Assembly: GCA_017428105.1 (NCBI GenBank)
Contig: JAFRRM010000016.1
Coordinates: forward strand, 1 to 64,000
Length of the DNA: 64,000 bases
DNA from: Lachnospiraceae bacterium
GTDB taxonomy: Bacteria; Bacillota; Clostridia; Lachnospirales; Lachnospiraceae
Direction of reading: 5' to 3'
The notes beneath the pieces are model-generated. The model had not been told where the DNA came from, did no database searches, and worked only from the letters and a program-made list of their open reading frames with translations. Each line of letters starts with the position of its first letter. Position 1 is the stretch's first letter. The position numbers and the translations under genes are program-made. Below are positions 45,684 to 53,915 of this stretch, piece after piece.

Positions 45684-45722
45684 AAAAAGCCGGGGAAGAC
45701 TTGCATCTTCCCCGGCTTTTTG
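45684..45722 (+). terminator. Terminator of the lipoprotein gene
   Basis: AAAAAGCCGGGGAAGA pairs with TCTTCCCCGGCTTTTT around a 6-base loop; 16 pairs, T-rich 3' arm. Confidence 0.93.
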
Positions 45723-45801
45723 CTACCATTCAACGGGGCGGACGTGAGCCGCCCGCAGCGAAAACACACCGGAGGGGGGCTCCCCTCGAAAGGATACGCT
45801 T

Positions 45802-46260
45802 ATGGGCGGTTTCTTCAACAATCTGATGATGCGCTTCCGCCGCTTCATGCAGGGGCGCTACGGCATCGACAACCTCTCCCGCTTCCTGATGGCTTTTGCC
45901 CTGATCCTCTGGGCCGTCAACATCCTGTTCGGCTTCCGGAACGTGATCCTGTCCGTTCTGGTCGCGGTGCTTCTGGTCCTGGTCTACGTCCGCATGTTTT
46001 CCAAAAACATCCAGGCGCGGTACAATGAGAACACGCGCTATCTGATGCTCAAGGAAAAACTGCTGAACATCTTCCGGGGCAGGAAGGGAAGCGGTTCACA
46101 GAACGGCCGGAGCGGCGGCGCGTCCGGTCATGCGGCGGACACGGGGCACAAGATCTTCGCCTGCCCGGCGTGCCGGCAGCGGGTGCGCGTGCCGTCGGGC
46201 CGCGGGAAGATCGAGATCACCTGCCCCAAATGCGGCAATCATTTCAAGCGCCGCACGTAA
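45802..46260 (+). CDS. Membrane protein with C-terminal zinc ribbon
   Basis: 152 residues. Two transmembrane segments (about 25-43 and 46-64), a Gly/Ser-rich linker (about 92-112), and a zinc ribbon with CPACRQRVRVPSGRG and TCPKCGNHF. Family of small clostridial membrane proteins often beside DUF5685 and J-domain genes. GAAAGGA precedes the ATG. Followed 9 bases later by the DUF5685 gene, so co-transcribed. Confidence 0.82.
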   Translation: MGGFFNNLMMRFRRFMQGRYGIDNLSRFLMAFALILWAVNILFGFRNVILSVLVAVLLVLVYVRMFSKNIQARYNENTRYLMLKEKLLNIFRGRKGSGSQNGRSGGASGHAADTGHKIFACPACRQRVRVPSGRGKIEITCPKCGNHFKRRT

Positions 46261-46269
46261 GGAGTTCCC

Positions 46270-47142
46270 ATGTTCGGCTATATCACCATCGCCAGGCCGG
46301 AGCTGAAGATCCGGGACGAGGAAAGCTACCGGGCTTTCTACTGCGGGCTGTGCCGCGCGCTTAAAAAGCGTCACGGCGTGACCGGCCAGAGCACGCTGTC
46401 CTACGACATGACCTTTGTGGTCCTGCTGCTCTCCGCCCTGTATGAACCGCCCACGGAGGCAGATTCCGTCTGGTGCCCCGTCCATCCCAAAGGGCGGCAT
46501 GCCATCGTCCGGAACCGGTTCCTGGATTACGGCGCGGATATGAACCTCCTGCTGGCCTATTATAATCTGCGGGACGACTGGGCGGACGATAAAAAATTGA
46601 GTGCCAGGGCCCTCTCCGGCCTGATGAAGAAGCACGCGGAACAGGTCGTGCGGGACTATCCCCGTCAGGGGAAGGCCGTGCGGGACTACCTGGCCGCCGT
46701 CGCGGAGATCGAGCGGAAGGGCGGGACGGATCCGGACGCCCCGGCGAACGCCACCGGCGTCATGCTGGGCGAGCTGCTGGTGACGGAGGAGGACGTGTGG
46801 GCTCCCACGCTGCGGCAGATGGGCTTCTATCTGGGCAAATTCATCTACCTGATGGATGCGTACGAGGACCTGGAGGACGACCTGAAGTCCGGAAATTACA
46901 ATCCTCTCTCCGGCTGGGGCGCGACGCGTGCCGCCGTGGCGGACCGGGTGCAGGAAGCCCTGACGCAGGTGCTCAGCGAGGCCACGCTGGCGTTCGAGCG
47001 GCTTCCCATCGTGGAAGGGGAGGATCTGCTGCGGAACATCCTGTACGCGGGCGTCTGGACGAAATTCGACGAAATTTCACGGAAAGATAAAGAAAACGCC
47101 GCCGCACGGGCGGAGGAAGGAGGCGACGGCCATGATGTATGA
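46270..47142 (+). CDS. DUF5685-family protein
   Basis: 290 residues, mostly helical, cytoplasmic. Starts [19 protein letters not shown], then [17 protein letters not shown] with two Cys, [23 protein letters not shown], and [20 protein letters not shown]. The Cys/His positions could bind a metal. I recognise the pattern as DUF5685, which is regularly linked to a J-domain protein gene, as here, where the next gene overlaps by 11 bases. Function unknown; the helical bundle with D-x-x-D-D near the end recalls polyprenyl-synthase-like folds. Confidence 0.85.
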   Translation: MFGYITIARPELKIRDEESYRAFYCGLCRALKKRHGVTGQSTLSYDMTFVVLLLSALYEPPTEADSVWCPVHPKGRHAIVRNRFLDYGADMNLLLAYYNLRDDWADDKKLSARALSGLMKKHAEQVVRDYPRQGKAVRDYLAAVAEIERKGGTDPDAPANATGVMLGELLVTEEDVWAPTLRQMGFYLGKFIYLMDAYEDLEDDLKSGNYNPLSGWGATRAAVADRVQEALTQVLSEATLAFERLPIVEGEDLLRNILYAGVWTKFDEISRKDKENAAARAEEGGDGHDV

Positions 47143-47920
47143 CCCGTATGCCGTGCTGGGCGTCAAATACGACGCGACCGACGACGAGATCAAGAAAGCG
47201 TACCGCACGCTGAGCCGCCGCTACCATCCGGACGCCAATCTGAACAATCCCAACGCCGCGGAGGCGGAAGAAAAGTTCAAGATGGTGCAGCAGGCTTATG
47301 AGCAGATCATGAAGGACCGCGAGCAGGGCAAGCGCGGCGGGTATTCCGCATACGGGCCGGGCGGCAGCTACGGCAGCTCCGGCTACGGGTATCAGGATCC
47401 GCAGAGCAGCTACGGCTACGGATACCAGGATCCGCAGAGCAGTTACGGCTATGGCCCGTTCGGCTTCGGCTTCGGTCCTTTTGGCTTCGGCGGGACCGCG
47501 TATCAGCAGCGGAATCCCGCGTATGAGGGATACACGGAGGAAGAAGTCCAGCACCTGCAGTCGGCGGTCAATTACATCAACGCCGGCCATTACCAGGAAG
47601 CCTGGAACCTGCTCAGCAGCTTTGAGAACCACGGCGCCTACTGGTATTTCCTGGCCGCCGCCGCCAACAGCGGCCTGGGCAACAACATCAAGGCCACTGA
47701 ATTCGCCCGCACGGCCGTCCAGATGGATCCGACCAACTACGAATACAACGCGCTCCTGCAGCAGCTCCAGGGCGGCGGCCGCTGGTATGAAGGCCAGAGC
47801 TCCGGCTACGGCCGCAGCGCCGGCGGCTCCCTCTGCCGCAGCATCGGCACCTATATCCTCTGCAGCACCTTCTGCTGCGGCGGGGGCGGGGGCTGCAGCC
47901 GCATGATGTGCTGCTACTGA
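47132..47920 (+). CDS. J-domain (DnaJ-like) protein with Gly/Tyr-rich middle
   Basis: 262 residues. J domain at 1-66 with the HPD motif (His32-Asp34 in YHPDAN), so it should stimulate a DnaK-type ATPase. A low-complexity middle contains two copies of YGYQDPQSS and a [11 protein letters not shown] run. A helical-repeat (TPR-like) part follows (about 135-210), then a short Cys-rich end ([27 protein letters not shown]) that may be a lipidated or membrane-associated tail. Classical DnaJ zinc fingers are absent. Start at 47132 follows AAGGAGG. Confidence 0.9.
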   Translation: MMYDPYAVLGVKYDATDDEIKKAYRTLSRRYHPDANLNNPNAAEAEEKFKMVQQAYEQIMKDREQGKRGGYSAYGPGGSYGSSGYGYQDPQSSYGYGYQDPQSSYGYGPFGFGFGPFGFGGTAYQQRNPAYEGYTEEEVQHLQSAVNYINAGHYQEAWNLLSSFENHGAYWYFLAAAANSGLGNNIKATEFARTAVQMDPTNYEYNALLQQLQGGGRWYEGQSSGYGRSAGGSLCRSIGTYILCSTFCCGGGGGCSRMMCCY

Positions 47921-47943
47921 GCCTGACTCCCCCATAATCAAAA

Positions 47944-48009
47944 AACCTGACAAGGGGACGCGAACTTTGTCAGGCTTTTTGTGACAGAGGGACGGTTCCT
48001 TTGTCACCT
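47944..48009. repeat. GGGACGGTTC/TGTCA hairpin repeat, copy B
   Basis: AACCTGACAAGGGGACGCGAA, then CTTTGTCAGGC (first hairpin, CCTGACAAG with CTTTGTCAGG), then GTGACAGAGGGACGGTTCC TTTGTCAC (second). It lies between the J-domain gene and gtrA and ends 12 bases before the gtrA ATG. Confidence 0.75.
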
Positions 48010-48020
48010 TCCGTGAACAC

Positions 48021-48422
48021 ATGAAAGAATTCATCCGCATCGTCAAATTTGTATGCTTTTCCGTCAGCGCCGGTCTGATCGAGATCGGCTCTTTTGCGCT
48101 GTTCAACGAACTGCTGCACTGGCCCTACTGGCTCAGCTATATGATCGCGCTGATCCTGTCCGTGCTGTGGAATTTCACACTGAATCGCAAATTCACGTTC
48201 AAATCCGCCGCCAACGTACCGGCCGCCATGCTGAAAGTCGCGGCATATTACGCGGTCTTCACGCCCCTCTCCTCCTGGCTGGAGCACGTCTACACCATGC
48301 AGTGGGGCTGGAACGAGTATCTGGCGACGTTTGCGAACATGGCGCTGAACCTGGTCACGGAGTTCCTGTATCAGCGGTTTTTCGTATTTGGGAAGAGTCT
48401 GGATACGCAGGAGAAAAGATGA
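48021..48422 (+). CDS. GtrA-family membrane protein
   Basis: 133 residues with four transmembrane helices. Begins IRIVKFVCFSVSAGLIEIGSF, middle VLWNFTLNRKFTFKSA (the family's N-F-x-x-N-R-x-x-T-F signature), end FLYQRFFVFGKSLD. GtrA-like proteins are thought to help move undecaprenyl-phosphate-linked sugars across the membrane for wall or surface polysaccharide decoration. Its TGA stop lies inside hairpin repeat copy C, so the last residues may have been altered by repeat insertion. Confidence 0.88.
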   Translation: MKEFIRIVKFVCFSVSAGLIEIGSFALFNELLHWPYWLSYMIALILSVLWNFTLNRKFTFKSAANVPAAMLKVAAYYAVFTPLSSWLEHVYTMQWGWNEYLATFANMALNLVTEFLYQRFFVFGKSLDTQEKR

Positions 48423-48446
48423 CAAAGGGACTGTTCTTTTGTCATC
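48418..48446. repeat. GGGAC-GTTC/TGTCA hairpin repeat, copy C
   Basis: GATGACAAA (48418-48426) pairs with TTTGTCATC (48438-48446) around GGGACTGTTCT. The TGA of TGACA is the gtrA stop codon. Confidence 0.75.
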
Positions 48447-48452
48447 CGGACT

Positions 48453-48492
48453 AAAAAAGCAGGAGCTGAAGATACATCAGTTCCTGCTTTTT
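48453..48492. terminator. Bidirectional terminator after gtrA
   Basis: AAAAAAGCAGGAGCTGA pairs (one bulge) with TCAGTTCCTGCTTTTTC, A- and T-rich on both flanks. It serves gtrA and the converging 48512-48910 gene. Confidence 0.85.
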
Positions 48493-48511
48493 CTTATATT
48501 CACTGAAGATG

Positions 48512-48910
48512 TTACGGCTTGGCCGCTTTCTCCCGGGTCCGGGCATCCGCTTCCCCGATCTGGATCTTGCCGTCATGGTACTCGACGATCACCCGGAATT
48601 CATCGTTTCCGCCCCGGATCCGACAGATCTTCGGCGAGTTCACACCATGGAAGCTTTTATCGCCGTCCGCGATCACTTCCCCTTTCCAGAACAAGCGGAT
48701 CCAGAGGCTTTGCAGAAAACTGACGTTTTTGACGGTGATCAGATAGGTGTCCTCTTCCGTCGTCTGAATAAACGGCTGCTCCAGGGACTCGATAAAGCGA
48801 ATGACAGGGATCCGGAATGCACCGACTTTCGCACCAGCCTGCGTGAAAGAATAGATCAGGATGATCCCCAGGATGACTGACAACAGTATGATGATCCTTT
48901 TTCTGCGCAT
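48512..48910 (-). CDS. Small membrane-anchored hypothetical protein
   Basis: 132 residues from ATG 48910, which follows GGGAGGAAACGG; the longer frame to 48997 overlaps the promoter. One N-terminal transmembrane helix (about 5-23) then a soluble extracellular domain with beta-strands (EDTYLITVKNVSFLQSLWIRL, WKGEVIADGDKSFHGVNSPKI, FRVIVEYHDGKIQIGEAD). The family is not recognised. Codon use is AT-richer than the neighbours. Lies head-to-head with the padR gene. Confidence 0.7.
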   Translation of the reverse strand: MRRKRIIILLSVILGIILIYSFTQAGAKVGAFRIPVIRFIESLEQPFIQTTEEDTYLITVKNVSFLQSLWIRLFWKGEVIADGDKSFHGVNSPKICRIRGGNDEFRVIVEYHDGKIQIGEADARTREKAAKP

Positions 48911-48968
48911 GTTCCGTTTCCTCCCGGGACTTCCCGCACTAATGCCGTGAACCTTGTTCCTGTAAAAC

Positions 48969-48997
48969 ATCTTACAATACGGCGGGACTACTGTCAA
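48969..48997 (-). promoter_or_regulatory. Promoter of the 48512-48910 gene
   Basis: On the minus strand, perfect TTGACA (48992-48997), 17 bases, TAAGAT (48969-48974). Confidence 0.65.
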
Positions 48998-49020
48998 GCA
49001 ATACTTTATTTTTTATGTGC

Positions 49021-49049
49021 TTGTATTTTTGTGCATATTCTGGTATACT
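49021..49049 (+). promoter_or_regulatory. Promoter of the padR gene
   Basis: TTGTAT (49021-49026), 17 bases, TATACT (49044-49049), about 30 bases before the start at 49080. PadR family members usually repress their own promoter; no clear palindrome stands out. Confidence 0.6.
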
Positions 49050-49079
49050 GGATCTGAATCCATGGAAAGCCGGTGCCGA

Positions 49080-49469
49080 ATGTCTCCCTATAACCCGAAT
49101 TACTTCCGAAAAGGTCTTCTGCCGCTGATCCTTCTCCGTCTGCTGAAGGAGAAGGACATGTACGGCTATGAACTGATCAAGACGATCGCCGAACGGACGG
49201 ACGGCATCCTTGCCGTGAAGGAAGGCGCCATGTATCCGGTCCTGTATCAGATGCTGGAAGCGGGACAGGTCACCGAATATCGCGTCCCCCACAAGAAAAG
49301 GATGACTCATATCTACTATCATCTGGAACCCGCCGGGGAAGCGCAGCTGGAGGAACTGATCCGGGAATACCGGAGCGTGACCGGCGCCATGATGAGGCTG
49401 CTGGGTCTTCCGGACAAAGGACCGGCCCTCGTCTCTCCGGATAATGCGGCGATACCGAAGGAGGACTGA
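49080..49469 (+). CDS. PadR-family transcriptional regulator
   Basis: 129 residues from ATG 49080 (MSPYNPNYFRKGLLPLILL). Winged helix with LKEKDMYGYELIKTIAERT, VKEGAMYPVLYQMLEAG and the wing around RMTHIYYHLEPAG, then a short dimerisation helix. An in-frame ATG at 49062 is possible. Paired 2 bases upstream of a small HAAS-like membrane protein gene, the standard PadR plus DUF1700-type arrangement in Firmicutes for membrane-stress or antimicrobial responses. Confidence 0.9.
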   Translation: MSPYNPNYFRKGLLPLILLRLLKEKDMYGYELIKTIAERTDGILAVKEGAMYPVLYQMLEAGQVTEYRVPHKKRMTHIYYHLEPAGEAQLEELIREYRSVTGAMMRLLGLPDKGPALVSPDNAAIPKED

Positions 49470-49471
49470 AA

Positions 49472-49792
49472 ATGAACGGGATCCCGAAATACATTCGGAA
49501 GGTGTATTCCCTTCTGATCTGCCCCGAAAAAGAAAAGAATTATTATCTGTCCATGATCAAGAACAGCATGGATCCCAAAACGGAGCCCTGCGATTATGCG
49601 AGCGTGGTCAAAAAGCTGGGGACGCCGGAAGAGTGGGTGATGACCCGCCTGGATTTTTCAGATCCGAAATGGCAGGCGCGGGTGCTGCGGAAGGTCCGGA
49701 ATCAGAAGCGCGCCCTGATGGCGATCGGGATCGGGGCGTTCTGTGCGATCGTGCTGTATGTATTGGGGCGCTTCTTTATGGGAATATTTTAG
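49472..49792 (+). CDS. Small HAAS/DUF1700-like membrane protein
   Basis: 106 residues. An N-terminal cytosolic helical part (NGIPKYIRKVYSLLICPEKE, then VVKKLGTPEEWVMTRL, which resembles the HAAS domain's conserved GTPEE) is followed by one transmembrane helix (about 82-102). Proteins of this kind work with the PadR regulator encoded upstream. Its TAG stop overlaps the converging prmA stop. Confidence 0.75.
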   Translation: MNGIPKYIRKVYSLLICPEKEKNYYLSMIKNSMDPKTEPCDYASVVKKLGTPEEWVMTRLDFSDPKWQARVLRKVRNQKRALMAIGIGAFCAIVLYVLGRFFMGIF

Positions 49793-50841
49793 GCACGCCG
49801 TGCCACCACACTGACCCAGTCGTTCAAAGGAACGGTCTCGACAAATTCCCAGGCGGGATTGGCGCGGAAAGCGGCTTCGACGGCCTGCTGATGCTCTTTG
49901 TAAATGCCGGAGGTGATGAAGATCCCTCCGGTTTTTACGTACCGGTCCGCCGCGCCGGGGGCGGCCAGGGCGATGATGACCGGAGCCAGGATGTTGCAGA
50001 GGACGAGATCGAAGCGGCCGGAGACGAGGGCGGGGTCTGAAAGAATATTTCCTTCCCTAAAATAAAATCTGTCACCTGAAACGCCGTTCAGCGATAAATT
50101 TTCCTCAATCACGTGACTGCAGGCCGGGTCAAGTTCCGTGGCGGTCACGGACGACGCGCCATATTGCAGCGCCGCCAGCCCCAGGATGCCGCTTCCGCAG
50201 CCAATGTCCAGAACCATCTCTCCGCCGCGCATCCACTTCTTTAAGCCGTCCAGGCACAGACGCGTGGATTCATGCGTCCCGCTTCCGAAAGCGGTGCCCG
50301 GATCCAGACGGATCAGTTTGACGGTGCCGGTGGAAACGGCATCCGCATGTTCCTCCGGGACGGTCTCCCAGACGGGAAGGATCAGCAGATCGTTCACCAG
50401 CAGCGGCTGGTAATACTGTTTCCACGTGTCGCGCCAGTCCTCCTCCCGGCTGACGCCGCTCTCCAGGCGGAGAGGCTTGCCGGGGAAGCGTCGGGCCCAG
50501 TTTTTCCGCAGCTGCCGCAGCAGAGCCTGCTCTTCCTCCGGGGACCAGAGGCGGTCATGTATGGTGTAGGAATCGTCCGTGGCGTCGCCGCTCTGGGGCG
50601 TGGCATCCCCATCGCCGCCGGTCACGCGCAGGTAGAAGCTGATCTTCGGCTCCGCGGCCGCGGGCAATTCGTCCGGCGCGAGCTCCGGCGAGAGATCCAC
50701 GAACATCCGGCCGAGTTCCTCCTCGGTGGGGATCAGGCCGTCCTCGATCTCCACGCCCTCGATCCCGAGCGAATACAGAAGGGCCGTGACAGCATCCTCC
50801 TGAGAAGGATCAATGATGATCGAATATTTATGCCAGTCCAT
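49789..50841 (-). CDS. prmA: Ribosomal protein L11 methyltransferase PrmA
   Basis: 350 residues, somewhat longer than the usual 300-320 because of an insertion near residues 60-90 (GGDGDATPQSGDATDDSYT). N-terminal substrate-binding domain (MDWHKYSIIID), then SAM-binding motifs MVLDIGCGSGILGLAALQYG, VTATELDP, and CNILAPVIIALA; substrate loop DPGTAFGSGTHEST. Trimethylates L11 in the large ribosomal subunit. Separated from whiA by hairpin repeat copy D. Confidence 0.95.
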   Translation of the reverse strand: MDWHKYSIIIDPSQEDAVTALLYSLGIEGVEIEDGLIPTEEELGRMFVDLSPELAPDELPAAAEPKISFYLRVTGGDGDATPQSGDATDDSYTIHDRLWSPEEEQALLRQLRKNWARRFPGKPLRLESGVSREEDWRDTWKQYYQPLLVNDLLILPVWETVPEEHADAVSTGTVKLIRLDPGTAFGSGTHESTRLCLDGLKKWMRGGEMVLDIGCGSGILGLAALQYGASSVTATELDPACSHVIEENLSLNGVSGDRFYFREGNILSDPALVSGRFDLVLCNILAPVIIALAAPGAADRYVKTGGIFITSGIYKEHQQAVEAAFRANPAWEFVETVPLNDWVSVVARRA

Positions 50842-50870
50842 GAAGCTCCTTTCCGGATAAATAAGTCCAT

Positions 50871-50917
50871 TTGGGGACGGTTCCTAAATGGCAGTGCCAG
50901 GAAAGAACCGTCCCCAA
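50871..50917. repeat. GGGGACGGTTC hairpin repeat, copy D (AAATGG variant)
   Basis: TTGGGGACGGTTC (50871-50883) and GAACCGTCCCCAA (50905-50917) form a perfect 13-base stem. The flanking variable word here is CCATTT / AAATGG instead of TGACA / TGTCA. It lies between prmA and the whiA stop. Confidence 0.85.
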
Positions 50918-50934
50918 GTGGCCCTGTTTTGAGG

Positions 50935-51876
50935 TCATGACAGATTCTCCGCGATCTGCACCAGTTTCCGCAGACGGTGGTTCACGCCTGATTTGCCGAC
51001 CGGCGGATCCAGCAGTTCCCCGAGTTCCTTGAGAGGCAGGTCCGGATTTTCCAGACGCAGGCGGGCCATGTCCTGCAGAGGGCGGGGGAGCATCTCCAGT
51101 CCGGCCTTCTCCTGGATGGTCCTGATCGCGCGGATCTGGTTCTCCCCGGCCTGCGAGACCTTGGCGGAATTGGCCAGGTCGCAGTTGACCTGACGGTTCA
51201 CCCGGCCCTGAAGGCTGCGGTAGGCGCGCGCGTTCTCCCACTGGAGCGTGCTCTGGAACGCCCCCATCAGGCTGAGGACGGAGGAGATCGCTTCGCTGCT
51301 CTTGATGTAGACCAGGTTTTTGCCTTTGCGGAGAGTTGCCCGGGCCGGCAAGTCCCAGTCTTTCAGCAGCGCGGCCAGTTCCTGCGCGCGGGCTTCGCTC
51401 GTGGTCACCACTTCCCAGTGGTAGGCCCCCTCCGGGTCGCTAACGTAGCCGCCCGCCAGAAAGGCCCCGCGCAGAAAAGCGCGGCGGCAGGCCTCGTTTT
51501 TCAGCATGCCTTCCGGCGCCGGCAGGCCCTCTTCGCGCAGGACGCCGCGGCGGTTCATGAAGCCGAGTTCCTGCAGCAGGCGGACCGCAGCGCGGTGATC
51601 TTCCAGGGTGACCGTATAGACCGGGGAGCCGCCGTGCACCGTGAAAACGCTGCTCATCAGATCGCAGCCGCTGAGCGCACGCATCAAAAAATCCCCCCGC
51701 CGCACGGCGGGAAGATTTTCGCTCTGGATCATCAGGCCCAGGGAACCGTCCTCCTTCACGTCCAGATCCCCGATCCCGGCCGCTAAAGCGTGGAGTTCCG
51801 CCAGCCGCTGGCTCCGCGGCTTCAGCAGGACGCGGCTTAAGATCTCCTTGGTCTCTCCGGAAAACGAACCGGCCAT
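50935..51876 (-). CDS. whiA: DNA-binding protein WhiA
   Basis: 313 residues from ATG 51876, overlapping the murB stop (ATGA) with a GGGGGG ribosome site inside murB. N-terminal degenerate LAGLIDADG-like domain (about 1-210; AFLRGAFLAGGYVSDPEGAYHWEV), C-terminal helix-turn-helix domain (NCDLANSAKVSQAGENQIRAI, LPLKELGELLDPPVGKSGVN). WhiA is needed for division, chromosome segregation and sporulation in other Gram-positive bacteria. Confidence 0.95.
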   Translation of the reverse strand: MAGSFSGETKEILSRVLLKPRSQRLAELHALAAGIGDLDVKEDGSLGLMIQSENLPAVRRGDFLMRALSGCDLMSSVFTVHGGSPVYTVTLEDHRAAVRLLQELGFMNRRGVLREEGLPAPEGMLKNEACRRAFLRGAFLAGGYVSDPEGAYHWEVVTTSEARAQELAALLKDWDLPARATLRKGKNLVYIKSSEAISSVLSLMGAFQSTLQWENARAYRSLQGRVNRQVNCDLANSAKVSQAGENQIRAIRTIQEKAGLEMLPRPLQDMARLRLENPDLPLKELGELLDPPVGKSGVNHRLRKLVQIAENLS

Positions 51877-52793
51877 CAGAAATCCCCCCAGAGCCGGACT
51901 TCGCGTTCCAAACGGACGCCGCTGTTCTCCCATACACGACGCGATACCTCTTCGCAGAGCGCATACACGTCGCGTGCCGTCGCATTGCCCGTATTGATCA
52001 CGAATCCGGCGTGTTTTTCCGACACCTGCGCGCCGCCGACCGTAAAGCCCTTGAGCCCGGCTTCCTCGATCAGCTGCCCCGCGAAATGTCCTTCCGGCCG
52101 CTTGAACGTGCTGCCCGCGCTGGGATATTCCAGCGGCTGCTTCTCACGCCGCTTTTCCCCGAGTTCGCGCATCTTCTCTTCGATGGCCTCCCGCTCCCCG
52201 GGTGCCAGCCGCAGCACCGCCGACAGGATGATGTCGTCGCTGCCTTCCATCCGGCTGTGCCGGTAGCCGAAATCCATCTCCCCGCAGGAAAGTTCCCTGA
52301 TTTTCCCGTCCGCGTCCATCAGCCGGACGCTTTCGACGATGTCCTTCATCTCCCCGCCGTACGCGCCCGCGTTCATGGTCAGCGCGCCGCCCAGCGTGCC
52401 GGGAATGCCGTGGGCGAATTCCAGACCGGTAAGCGACCGTTCGGCCGCCGCTTTGGCCAGGTTCCGCAGCAGGCTCCCGGCCAGGGAAAACAGACGGCCG
52501 CCGTCAAAGCGCCAGCCGCACAGGGTCGTCATGTCGAAGACGACGCCGCGCAGGCCGGCGTCGCTCACCAGCAGGTTGGTCCCCTTGCCCAGGATATGGC
52601 GCGGCAATTCATAGGCCCGGCACAGCTCAAGGCCGATGGCCAGCGCTTCCTCGCTGTACGGGCGCACGAAGACCTGCGCGTTCCCGCCGATATGAAAACT
52701 GGTGTGCTCCCGCATGGGCTCGCTCAGAACGATCTCCACCTCGTCGGTCGCCACCGTATAATCTTCTGCGAAACACAGGATGTCTCCCGCCAT
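51876..52793 (-). CDS. murB: UDP-N-acetylenolpyruvoylglucosamine reductase MurB
   Basis: 305 residues, type II MurB. FAD-binding HTSFHIGGNAQVFVRP and the GFRY-like MDFGYRHSRM with the proton-donor Ser, LEFAHGIPGTLGGAL, STFKRPEGHFAGQLIEEAGL, and the late Glu in SEKHAGFVIN. Second committed step of UDP-N-acetylmuramate synthesis. Gene order hprK-murB-whiA is typical of Clostridia; rapZ, usual between murB and whiA, is missing. Confidence 0.96.
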   Translation of the reverse strand: MAGDILCFAEDYTVATDEVEIVLSEPMREHTSFHIGGNAQVFVRPYSEEALAIGLELCRAYELPRHILGKGTNLLVSDAGLRGVVFDMTTLCGWRFDGGRLFSLAGSLLRNLAKAAAERSLTGLEFAHGIPGTLGGALTMNAGAYGGEMKDIVESVRLMDADGKIRELSCGEMDFGYRHSRMEGSDDIILSAVLRLAPGEREAIEEKMRELGEKRREKQPLEYPSAGSTFKRPEGHFAGQLIEEAGLKGFTVGGAQVSEKHAGFVINTGNATARDVYALCEEVSRRVWENSGVRLEREVRLWGDF

Positions 52794-52802
52794 TTCTCCC
52801 TC

Positions 52803-53738
52803 CTACTTCTGAGCTCTGTCGCGCGCCATTTTCTCCATGATCCGCCGCTCCAGCTCCTTGCCGGCGTCGTAGCCCATCCGCTTCTGGCGGAAATTTACCG
52901 CTGCGGTCTCCACGATGACGGCCGTGTTGCGGCCGGGGCTTAAGGGGATCGTGTAGCAGGTCAGCCGGTTGCCCAGGTATTCCACGTATTCTTCCTTCAT
53001 GTTCAGGCGGGTGAAGGTCTTGCCCTGGTCCCAGGCTTCCAGGCGGATCGCCATGCTGATCTGTTTTTCGTCCTCCACGCATTCCACGCCGTAGAGGGCT
53101 TTGACGTCGATGGCGCCGATGCCGCGGAGCTCCATGAGGTAGCGCGTCACGTCCGGGGCGCGGCCGACCAGTTCCTGTTCGCTGTAGCGCCGGATCTCGA
53201 CCACGTCGTCCGCCACCAGGCGGTGTCCGCGTTTGACCAGCGCCAGCGCAGCCTCGCTCTTGCCGATGCCGGAGTTGCCCAGGATCAGCACGCCCTCGCC
53301 GAACACGTCCACCAGGACGCCGTGGATGGCCACCATGGGTGCCAGCGAGATCTCCAGCTGCCGCAGCAGGCGCGCCTCGAACACGGAAGTCGGCAGCGTA
53401 GTGCTGAGCAGCGGGATGCGGCGCCGGAGCGCCATGCTCATCACGTCTTCGCGCGGCCGGTAGTCACGCGTGAAGATCAGGCAGGGGATCTGCTGGTCCA
53501 GCAGGCGTTCAAAGGCAATGATCCGCTCTTTTTCCGGCAGCGAGCCCACGTATTCGAACTCCACCATGCCCACGATCTGGATGCGTGTGGGATCGAAATG
53601 CTTCATGAACCCCGTCAGCTGCAGCGCCGGCCGGTTCAGCTCCGGGTTATGGATCTCGACGTCCTTCAGCGGGATCTCCGGAGTCAGATTGAGCAGGTTC
53701 AGTTTCTCGGATAATTCCTGTAAAGTAATTCCACTCAT
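52803..53738 (-). CDS. hprK: HPr kinase/phosphorylase
   Basis: 311 residues. N-terminal domain followed by the kinase with Walker A GNSGIGKSEAALAL, the second catalytic region IEIRRYSEQELVGRAPD, RGIGAIDVKALYGV and the K3-like loop NFRQKRMGYDAG. It phosphorylates or dephosphorylates HPr on Ser46 as a sensor of carbon state, feeding CcpA-dependent catabolite control. This agrees with the possible cre-like site at 35750. Confidence 0.96.
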   Translation of the reverse strand: MSGITLQELSEKLNLLNLTPEIPLKDVEIHNPELNRPALQLTGFMKHFDPTRIQIVGMVEFEYVGSLPEKERIIAFERLLDQQIPCLIFTRDYRPREDVMSMALRRRIPLLSTTLPTSVFEARLLRQLEISLAPMVAIHGVLVDVFGEGVLILGNSGIGKSEAALALVKRGHRLVADDVVEIRRYSEQELVGRAPDVTRYLMELRGIGAIDVKALYGVECVEDEKQISMAIRLEAWDQGKTFTRLNMKEEYVEYLGNRLTCYTIPLSPGRNTAVIVETAAVNFRQKRMGYDAGKELERRIMEKMARDRAQK

Positions 53739-53888
53739 GGCGTCACCGTCTCATTTGCAAATTTATAGTTGTATTGTAGCGATTTTCCGTGTCCCATGCA
53801 AGCAGTCTTTTGCCGAAGCGCGGGCCCGGGCCGGCCTCTTTCAGTCTCCCGGATGCCCCCTCCTTCCGTTTCATCCGCAGCCGGCCAT

Positions 53889-53915
53889 CTGACAAAGGAA
53901 CCGTCCCCCTGTCAG
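53889..53915. repeat. GGGACGGTTC/TGTCA hairpin repeat, copy E
   Basis: CTGACA (53889-53894) and TGTCAG (53910-53915) frame AAGGAACCGTCCCCC. On the minus strand the TGA of TGACAGGGGGACGG is the uvrC stop codon. Confidence 0.8.
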
